In this document: positions 5,794-10,226 of the stretch, one piece after another
How positions within the stretch are numbered: position 1 is the stretch's first letter
Layout: each line of letters starts with the position of its first letter
From: an uncultured Propionibacteriaceae bacterium
Lineage (GTDB): Bacteria; Actinomycetota; Actinomycetes; Propionibacteriales; Propionibacteriaceae
Length of the DNA stretch: 10,226 nucleotides
NCBI GenBank assembly: GCA_938012815.1
Contig: CALLVV010000016.1
Location: 1-10,226 of the forward strand
Direction of reading: 5' to 3'
The notes under the pieces: model-generated
Database searches by the model: none
Told to the model about the DNA's origin: nothing
What the model saw: the letters and a program-made list of their open reading frames with translations, nothing else
Program-made: the position numbers and the translations under genes

Positions 5794-7035
5794 TCATTTC
5801 GCCTCGGGATTTGATACCACGGCCAGGAACAGTGGCCAGCCCTTGCGGACGTCCAACACCCGCATCACATAGGGCCGGTCCACCACGAGCTTGGTTGGCG
5901 GCGGCGCTTCCATGGGAGCGCTCCCATCGGTCCCAAACTCCGTCAGGGCTGCGCCGACGGTACCCTTCGCATTCACCTGGAGACGCACCTGCTGAACCAC
6001 CTGGTCGGCTGTCGCTCCGTCAAAGATGCCATCGAGGTGATTGAAGTTCACCCCCAACTGGTCAAATTCTTCCTTGAGGTTGCGTTTCACAGTCAGGTCG
6101 GCCGGGGGCATGGTGACATCGACTTCGCCTTTGGCGGCCAGACCCAGCTTCTCGTGCACCTCCTGCAACACGTGGGAGTCCCAGCTCAACGGGTGGATCC
6201 CCCGTTCTGGGAGGATGACATCCATGGCGAGATTGTCGTCGTAGGGCAGCCGAACGGCCTGCCAACCCTGCCCGGAGGCCGCCCGGACGGAGAAGCTGTC
6301 CGACAGGGCCTTGATCTCCACGGTCTTCCCGTCCCCGGTGGTGAAGGCGAGGGGGGTGTCGTCGGACGTGAACTGCGTTTCCCAGCGAGAAGCGAACAGC
6401 AAGGCATCCTGCACCACCAGTGCTGTTCCTTGGTCGATCTGGATTCCTGATTTCTCGATCAGCCCCGCAGTATTCTTCTTCGCCCAAGCATCCAGGTTGG
6501 TCTGGGCATCGGAGTTCTTCACCTTCTCCACCGAGGCGTCGAAATGTTTCCGGATGGCATCCAGGAAAGGAGATGTGGGCTGGATGTCACTGCAGATCAG
6601 GAGACGCGACGCCAAGTTGATGATCGGTTTCTCGGGTGGGTTATTCGCGTCGATGCTTTCCGGAAGGGAAGCGTAGTCCGTCAGGCCAGCCCGCAGGGCA
6701 CTGATGCCGGCCGCCCGGTCCTCGGAGTTCATCCCGAACAGCTCGTCCAGGCTCGTCGCGGAATCCCCCGTGGCGCCGAGACCGACCAAGGCCAGAGCGG
6801 CACACAACGAGGCCGGGGAAAGCAGTTGGTTTCCCGTGTGGTCGCCCTGTGTGAGTAGCCGCCAACCGATCTGCTGCGAGGCGGCGGCGACGACTCTGGC
6901 CAGGGGATGGTCCGGATTCTGTGCCACGTATGCGGAGTTTCCCTTCAGCGTTTCCACCTTGGGTTCGGCCGAGCAACCGCTCACCGCAGCGGCCGCCAGA
7001 CCTGCGAGAATCAGGGTTCGTCGATTCAGCGACAT
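5794..7035 (-). CDS. Serpin (I4 family protease inhibitor), predicted lipoprotein
   Basis: 413 residues. The N-terminus MSLNRR plus a hydrophobic stretch and the lipobox VSGC predicts a lipoprotein with lipidated C21, exposed on the outer face of the membrane. The remaining ~390 residues match a full-length serpin. Landmarks are NQLLSPASLCAALALVGLGATGDS (the NxxxSPxS helix B region), DALLFASRWETQF (the N.iyFkg.W motif), the AVRLPYDDNLAMDVILPE strands, and the C-terminal DRPYVMRVLDVRKGWPLFLAVVSNP. The reactive-centre loop spans residues about 356-384 (bases about 5970-5884). The hinge AKGTVGAAL keeps P15 Gly and P14 Thr but has Ala for the usual P17 Glu, Val at P13 and Gly at P12. Counting 17 residues gives P1 Ser372 and P1' Ala373. 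The start is ATG 7035 with GGGAG 6-7 nt upstream; the frame stays open to 7179 but the signal peptide fixes the start. It lies 59 bp after the lysozyme-like gene and is probably in the dapD operon. The target protease is unknown. Confidence 0.92.
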   Translation of the reverse strand: MSLNRRTLILAGLAAAAVSGCSAEPKVETLKGNSAYVAQNPDHPLARVVAAASQQIGWRLLTQGDHTGNQLLSPASLCAALALVGLGATGDSATSLDELFGMNSEDRAAGISALRAGLTDYASLPESIDANNPPEKPIINLASRLLICSDIQPTSPFLDAIRKHFDASVEKVKNSDAQTNLDAWAKKNTAGLIEKSGIQIDQGTALVVQDALLFASRWETQFTSDDTPLAFTTGDGKTVEIKALSDSFSVRAASGQGWQAVRLPYDDNLAMDVILPERGIHPLSWDSHVLQEVHEKLGLAAKGEVDVTMPPADLTVKRNLKEEFDQLGVNFNHLDGIFDGATADQVVQQVRLQVNAKGTVGAALTEFGTDGSAPMEAPPPTKLVVDRPYVMRVLDVRKGWPLFLAVVSNPEAK

Positions 7036-7094
7036 TGTTTTCTCCCGGGCCTTGAGGATGTGGGACATCAAGTCCATTCTCGGCCCGGCGGGGG

Positions 7095-7928
7095 TCACGA
7101 CCTGAGGTTCATGGTCACCGTCACCGAATCGCCGGAAACCGGCTGGACGCCCTTCCAGGCTTGTTCCCCCTGCTTCCACTCGTTTCCGCCGACGACGACC
7201 TTCTCAACGCCGAGCTCAGATGTGTTCGCCAGGGCCAGCTGGGTGACCGACCATGCGGCGCCGGCGTTGTTCGCGGTCATGACCAGTTCGGAACCGTTGT
7301 CCTGGAGGCTGACACCGGGAACGGTGGATGCCACCTTGTCCAGGGCGCCGTGATCGGTGCCTGTGGCATCCCGGTTGATGCAGGTGAAGGTGCCTTCCCG
7401 GGAACCCCGGAAGGCTCCAGCGAGGGCGCGTGCGTTGGTTTCGTGTTTCCTGTATGCCTCGGGATGCCCGGAACGCTGCACCTTCTGGGCGATGTCGTTG
7501 ACGTCGGTGCTCTCCCAGTCGTCGAATTTGACCAGTTCCTCGTAGAACCGCCCGGAGCTGTACCAGGGATCCAGGATCTGCTCCTTGGTGCCCCAGTCGT
7601 AGGAGGGACGCTGCTGGAAAAGGCCGAGGGAATCGCGGTCTCCGTAATTGAGGTTCCGCAGCCCTGACTCCTGCCAAGCCGTCGCGAGCGCGATCACCGC
7701 TGCCTGTTCCGACAGGCCACGGTTGTAGGACTCGGCGACGATGATGGACGCGTTCCTCGCTTGCTCGTTGGTGAGTCGGAGCGGCTCCTCCGCTCCCTCG
7801 ACCTGCAGGTAGCAGGCGTTCGGGATCATGCGGGTGACGAGCCACTCGTAGCCCTTCCAGGCCCCGAAACCGAGGGCGCCCACCACTACGAGTGTCACTA
7901 CCAGGATGATTGCTGTCCTCTTACGCAT
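7095..7928 (-). CDS. Membrane-anchored lysozyme-like protein of unknown function
   Basis: 277 residues. An N-terminal MRKR followed by a hydrophobic helix (about 5-23) predicts an anchor with an extracellular body. Residues about 53-170 look like an actinobacterial domain with a lysozyme/transglycosylase-like motif: QARNASIIVAESYNRGLSEQAAVIALATAWQESGLRN, then NYGDRDSLGLFQQRPSYDWGT (95-114), and finally QKVQRSGHPEAYRKHETNARALA. E87 in AWQESGL is the position of the catalytic Glu in lytic transglycosylase folds (compare ESxxN and GLFQ). C39 and C183 flank the domain and may form a disulfide. The last ~85 residues are unassigned. Related proteins are usually called hypothetical or, without good reason, heavy-metal transporter; the enzymatic role is inferred. 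The ATG lies 1 nt after the dapD stop with no ribosome-binding site, so it is translationally coupled to dapD. The serpin gene follows. Confidence 0.8.
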   Translation of the reverse strand: MRKRTAIILVVTLVVVGALGFGAWKGYEWLVTRMIPNACYLQVEGAEEPLRLTNEQARNASIIVAESYNRGLSEQAAVIALATAWQESGLRNLNYGDRDSLGLFQQRPSYDWGTKEQILDPWYSSGRFYEELVKFDDWESTDVNDIAQKVQRSGHPEAYRKHETNARALAGAFRGSREGTFTCINRDATGTDHGALDKVASTVPGVSLQDNGSELVMTANNAGAAWSVTQLALANTSELGVEKVVVGGNEWKQGEQAWKGVQPVSGDSVTVTMNLRS

Positions 7929-7929
7929 G

Positions 7930-8862
7930 TCAGTTGGCGTGCAGTTCGTCGTTCAGTTCAACAGTGCTGCCCCGGCGTGGCCTTGCCACCACTCTTCCCG
8001 ACTGCGAATCGCGCAGGAACAGCAGACCAGAAATCCCGGAGAGCTCCCGCGCCTTGACCACGCGGCCGTCGGGAAGTTCCACCTTCGTGCCCGCTGTCAC
8101 ATAAAGCCCCGCCTCCACGACGCAGTCGTCGCCCAACGAGATCCCGATGCCGGATTCCGCACCCAGCAGGCAGCGTTCACCGATGCGGATCACCTCCCTA
8201 CCGCCACCGGAGAGAGTGCCCATGATGGAGGCGCCGCCGCCGATGTCGGAACCGTCGCCGACGACCACCCCGGCGGAGACTCGTCCCTCGACCATGGAGG
8301 CCCCCAGGGTGCCGGCGTTGAAGTTGACGAAACCCTCGTGCATCACGGTGGTGCCGGACGCCAGGTGCGCTCCCAGCCGCACCCGATCCGCATCCCCTAT
8401 CCGTATCCCGGGGGGGATGACGTAGTCGGTCATGCGTGGGAACTTGTCCACCCCAAAGACCTGCAACGTCTCACCCCGCCCGCGGAGGGTGGTGCGGATG
8501 TTGGCGACGTCCTCCACCCGAACCGGGCCTCGACTGGTCCAGGCGTTGTTCGGCAGCTTGCCGAAGATGCCGTCGAGATTGATCGCGTGGGGCTGGACCA
8601 TGCGATGGCTGAGAAGATGCAGACGCAGGTAGGCGTCCTCGGTGTTCTCGGGGGCTGTGTCGAGATTGATGACCACGCACACCACCTTGACGCTCACCTG
8701 GCGCAGATCATCGGTGAGCTGTGCCGCCACCAACGGGGCGGGAGCCTCCTTGGCGATCTCGTCACCGATTCGTGGCTCTGGGTAGAACACGTCAAGAACG
8801 GAACCGGAGTTGTGAACGGTGGCAAGGCCCCAGCCCCAGCCTTGGCGAAGCACGTCAGTCAT
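7930..8862 (-). CDS. dapD: 2,3,4,5-tetrahydropyridine-2,6-dicarboxylate N-succinyltransferase DapD
   Basis: 310 residues. It transfers succinyl from succinyl-CoA to tetrahydrodipicolinate, the first step of the succinylase branch of DAP/lysine synthesis, in the cytosol as a trimer. The sequence follows mycobacterial DapD closely from GLATV...GSVLD through DAYLRLHLLSHR, FGVDKFPRMTDYVIP, RVRLGAHLASGTTVMHEGFV, NAGTLGASMVEGRVSAGVVV, ASIMGTLSGGG and the terminal ELHAN. The region from about residue 150 to 260 is the left-handed beta-helix of hexapeptide repeats. E192 in MVEGR probably corresponds to the catalytic Glu of the mycobacterial enzyme. ATG 8862 is preferred over ATG 8898 because it matches the usual N-terminus (about 11 residues before GLAT) and because a -10 motif ends 7 nt upstream, suggesting a leaderless mRNA. 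It is divergent from dapE. The lysozyme-like gene begins 1 nt after its stop. Confidence 0.95.
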   Translation of the reverse strand: MTDVLRQGWGWGLATVHNSGSVLDVFYPEPRIGDEIAKEAPAPLVAAQLTDDLRQVSVKVVCVVINLDTAPENTEDAYLRLHLLSHRMVQPHAINLDGIFGKLPNNAWTSRGPVRVEDVANIRTTLRGRGETLQVFGVDKFPRMTDYVIPPGIRIGDADRVRLGAHLASGTTVMHEGFVNFNAGTLGASMVEGRVSAGVVVGDGSDIGGGASIMGTLSGGGREVIRIGERCLLGAESGIGISLGDDCVVEAGLYVTAGTKVELPDGRVVKARELSGISGLLFLRDSQSGRVVARPRRGSTVELNDELHAN

Positions 8863-8869
8863 GCGGGCC

Positions 8870-8875
8870 AGTTTA
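8870..8875 (-). promoter_or_regulatory. -10 element of a probable leaderless dapD promoter
   Basis: On the minus strand TAAACT (TAnnnT) is followed by exactly 7 nt and then the dapD ATG (8862), which places the transcription start at or next to the A of the start codon. A weak -35 candidate, ATGTCG, lies 17 nt upstream (8898-8893). No good Shine-Dalgarno sequence precedes this ATG, which agrees with a leaderless transcript. Confidence 0.5.
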
Positions 8876-8898
8876 GTGAACGTACCTGACAACGACAT

Positions 8899-8933
8899 CT
8901 GGCCGGGCCTTCACCCGTGGGAGACCCGGCCGG
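8899..8933. repeat. Inverted repeat in the dapD-dapE intergenic region
   Basis: GGCCGGG (8901-8907) and CCCGGCC (8925-8931) are complementary arms around a 17-nt spacer, extended by one T-G and one C-G pair outside. It lies upstream of both proposed divergent start sites, so if it is functional it would be an operator-like DNA site and not a leader or terminator. In GC-rich DNA a 7-bp GC palindrome can occur by chance. Confidence 0.3.
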
Positions 8934-8999
8934 CTGGTCCGGTCCTCTCTGGCGTGACGGCGAGAACCCCGACTACGAGCGCTGACGAGTTCGTGGCAG

Positions 9000-9005
9000 T
9001 AGGCT
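9000..9005 (+). promoter_or_regulatory. -10 element of a probable leaderless dapE promoter
   Basis: TAGGCT (TAnnnT) is followed by exactly 7 nt and the dapE ATG at 9013, the same geometry as at dapD. The only ribosome-binding candidate, GAGG at 9007-9010, is 2 nt from the ATG and too close to work normally. No clear -35 hexamer is seen. Confidence 0.45.
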
Positions 9006-9012
9006 CGAGGCC

Positions 9013-10080
9013 ATGAAGCTCGATCCCAGTACCGATCTCGTGACACTGCTGCGCGCCGTCGTCGACGTCGAGAGCGTTTCCGGGAACGAGAAACGACTCG
9101 CGGATCTGGTGGAGGAGATGCTTCGTGCCCAGCCCCATCTCGAGGTTGCGCGCGACGGCGATTGTGTGGTTGCCAGGACCCGGCTCGGCCGCGGGCAACG
9201 GGTGCTGATAGCCGGTCATCTGGACACCGTTCCGGTGACCGGCAACCTGCCGAGCACGGTGGAGGAGACCCCTGACGGCGTCGTGATCCACGGCAGGGGA
9301 ACCGTGGACATGAAGGGTGGGGTGGCGGTCGCGCTGAAGCTTGCGTGTGAACTCGACCAGCCCCGCTTCGACGTCACCTGGGTGTTCTACGACCACGAGG
9401 AGGTGGATGCCTCCCTCAACGGCCTCGGGCGGCTGGCGGGCAACCGTCCCGACCTGCTCGAGGCGGATTTTGCCGTCCTCATGGAACCGACCGGTGCCCG
9501 GGTCGAGGGGGGGTGCCAAGGAACCATCCGTATCAGGATCACCGCCGAGGGCAGGGCCGCCCACAGCGCCCGGTCCTGGATGGGGAAGAACGCCATCCAC
9601 GGCCTGGCAGGGGTGCTCGCCCGGCTCGCGTCCCACGAGCCGAAGCGGATCGAGGTGGAGGGCTTGGAGTACCGAGAGGGTCTCAACGCCGTTCGCATCA
9701 GCGGGGGAGTGGCGGGCAACGTCATCCCGTCTCAGGCGTGGGTGGAGATCAACTATCGGTTCGCGCCCGACAAGAGCGCCGACGAGGCCCTTGGATATTT
9801 GAAGGAGGTCTTCGAGGGATATTCGTTCGAGGTGACTGACATCGCCCCGGCGGCCCGGCCCGGGCTGGACAGGCCGCTCGCGCAGGATTTCGTCGACGCG
9901 GTCGGCGGGGAGGCGTTTCCCAAGTATGGCTGGACCGACGTGTCCCGTTTCTCCGCACTCGGGATTCCTGCGGTCAACTACGGTCCCGGGGATTCGTCGC
10001 TGGCCCACCGCGACGACGAACGTTGTCCCGCCGAACACCTGAGAACCTGCATCGACGGCCTTCGCCGCTGGCTTGCCTGA
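9013..10080 (+). CDS. dapE: Succinyl-diaminopimelate desuccinylase DapE
   Basis: 355-residue M20-family dinuclear zinc hydrolase that removes succinate from N-succinyl-LL-DAP to give LL-DAP, in the cytosol. Its length matches the actinobacterial/Gram-positive DapE type (about 354 in M. tuberculosis). All expected metal and catalytic residues are visible. They are H69 and D71 in AGHLDTVPV, D99 in GTVDMKGG (bridging ligand), E129 and E130 in DHEEVDA (general base and ligand), E158 in LMEPT, and H332 in SSLAHRDDE. The insert between about residues 168 and 280 (GRAAHSARSWMGKNAIH onward) is the dimerisation domain. The start is ATG 9013, probably leaderless. The gene is divergent from dapD, as in mycobacteria, and is followed after 12 bp by a LOG-family gene in the same direction. 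Confidence 0.95.
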   Translation: MKLDPSTDLVTLLRAVVDVESVSGNEKRLADLVEEMLRAQPHLEVARDGDCVVARTRLGRGQRVLIAGHLDTVPVTGNLPSTVEETPDGVVIHGRGTVDMKGGVAVALKLACELDQPRFDVTWVFYDHEEVDASLNGLGRLAGNRPDLLEADFAVLMEPTGARVEGGCQGTIRIRITAEGRAAHSARSWMGKNAIHGLAGVLARLASHEPKRIEVEGLEYREGLNAVRISGGVAGNVIPSQAWVEINYRFAPDKSADEALGYLKEVFEGYSFEVTDIAPAARPGLDRPLAQDFVDAVGGEAFPKYGWTDVSRFSALGIPAVNYGPGDSSLAHRDDERCPAEHLRTCIDGLRRWLA

Positions 10081-10088
10081 AAGGGGAG
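10081..10088 (+). promoter_or_regulatory. Ribosome binding site of the LOG-family gene
   Basis: AAGGGGAG starts directly after the dapE stop and ends 4 nt before ATG 10093. It supports this start and co-transcription with dapE. Confidence 0.6.
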
Positions 10089-10092
10089 ATCG

Positions 10093-10226
10093 ATGACCGA
10101 ACGCCGACAGGGAGCCGTTATGCTTCGTGGCCAGGCCCATGAGGAGGTGCCGACCGCCGACGAGGCCCTGCTCGGCTCTGACGGGGATGAATGGGCCAGC
10201 AAGGATCCGTGGCGGGTGCTGCGCAT
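10093..10226 (+). CDS. TIGR00730/LOG family protein, N-terminus only (3' end outside window)
   Basis: Only the first 44 codons plus two bases are inside the window. The protein starts MTERRQGAVMLRG and ends, in the window, with WASKDPWRVLR. Actinobacterial LOG-family (TIGR00730, lysine decarboxylase-like) proteins have this same N-terminal segment, a basic RGxx start and then a DPWRVLRI block before the Rossmann-like domain. Family members cleave cytokinin-type or other nucleoside 5'-monophosphates to release the base; in bacteria the physiological substrate is mostly unknown. The catalytic PGGxGTxxE motif would lie beyond the window. The gene begins 12 bp after dapE with a good ribosome-binding site, an arrangement like the mycobacterial Rv1202 to Rv1205 region. 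The assignment rests on the short N-terminal signature and on context. Confidence 0.7.
   Translation, partial: MTERRQGAVMLRGQAHEEVPTADEALLGSDGDEWASKDPWRVLR

Noticed and set aside
7036..7179. 48-residue N-terminal extension of the serpin
   Set aside because: It would bury the lipoprotein signal peptide inside the protein and overlaps the end of the lysozyme-like gene. ATG 7035 has GGGAG suitably placed.
7095..7928. Heavy-metal transporter
   Set aside because: Relatives sometimes carry this name, but there is one membrane helix only and no metal-binding motif such as CxxC or an HMA domain.
7906..8889. 327-residue plus-strand open frame opposite dapD
   Set aside because: It is a shadow of the DapD coding frame, with no domain and no ribosome-binding site of note.
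8863..8898. Upstream ATG 8898 as the dapD start
   Set aside because: It adds 12 residues absent from the mycobacterial DapD N-terminus and overlaps the proposed promoter. It is not fully excluded, since an AAGG lies 9 nt before it.
8911..10140. 409-residue minus-strand open frame opposite dapE
   Set aside because: It is antisense to a fully recognisable DapE, its composition is rich in His, Arg, Gly and Pro as in shadow frames, and it has no recognised domain.
1..10226. CRISPR array, tRNA or rRNA genes, insertion sequence, prophage or toxin-antitoxin pair
   Set aside because: No regularly spaced direct repeats, no tRNA-like cloverleaf in the short gaps, and no transposase, integrase or toxin-like frame were recognised. 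Nearly all the sequence is taken up by genes of even GC content.

Overview
The window is high-GC DNA with GTG and TTG starts and very short gene spacing. It carries an actinobacterial succinylase-type diaminopimelate (DAP) gene set: dapC, dapD and dapE, plus a FdxA/FdxC-type 7Fe ferredoxin directly ahead of dapC and the start of a LOG/TIGR00730-type gene after dapE. These gene pairs and the DapD and DapE sequences closely resemble those of Mycobacterium and other Actinomycetota. A lineage such as the Propionibacteriaceae, possibly host-associated, is an inference and not proven by the window.

Layout. 1-571 (+) is the 3' end of an SppA-like S49 signal peptide peptidase, followed 4 bp later by a Qnr/McbG-like pentapeptide-repeat protein (576-1190, +). 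A 12-TM MFS transporter with the antiporter motif C runs convergently (1195-2415, -). Divergent from it is a membrane-anchored VanW-domain protein (2515-4230, +). Then come ferredoxin (4301-4621, +) and dapC (4618-5727, +), which overlap by 4 bp. On the minus strand, read in transcription order, dapD (8862-7930), a membrane-anchored lysozyme-like protein (7928-7095) and a lipoprotein serpin (7035-5794) form a probable operon. dapE (9013-10080, +) diverges from dapD and is followed by a truncated LOG-family gene (10093 to the window end).

How the genes fit together. DapD, DapC and DapE catalyse three consecutive steps (succinylation, transamination, desuccinylation) towards LL-DAP, the precursor of lysine and of DAP-type peptidoglycan. 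The VanW protein, the lysozyme-like protein and perhaps SppA also act at the cell envelope, so much of the window concerns wall and surface functions. The most distinctive element is the predicted surface serpin, a protease inhibitor fold rare in bacteria, downstream of dapD and the lysozyme-like gene. The dapD and dapE starts each have a TAnnnT -10 motif exactly 7 nt before the ATG, which suggests two divergent leaderless promoters. I see no tRNA, rRNA, CRISPR array, insertion sequence or phage gene. No gap between genes exceeds about 150 bp.
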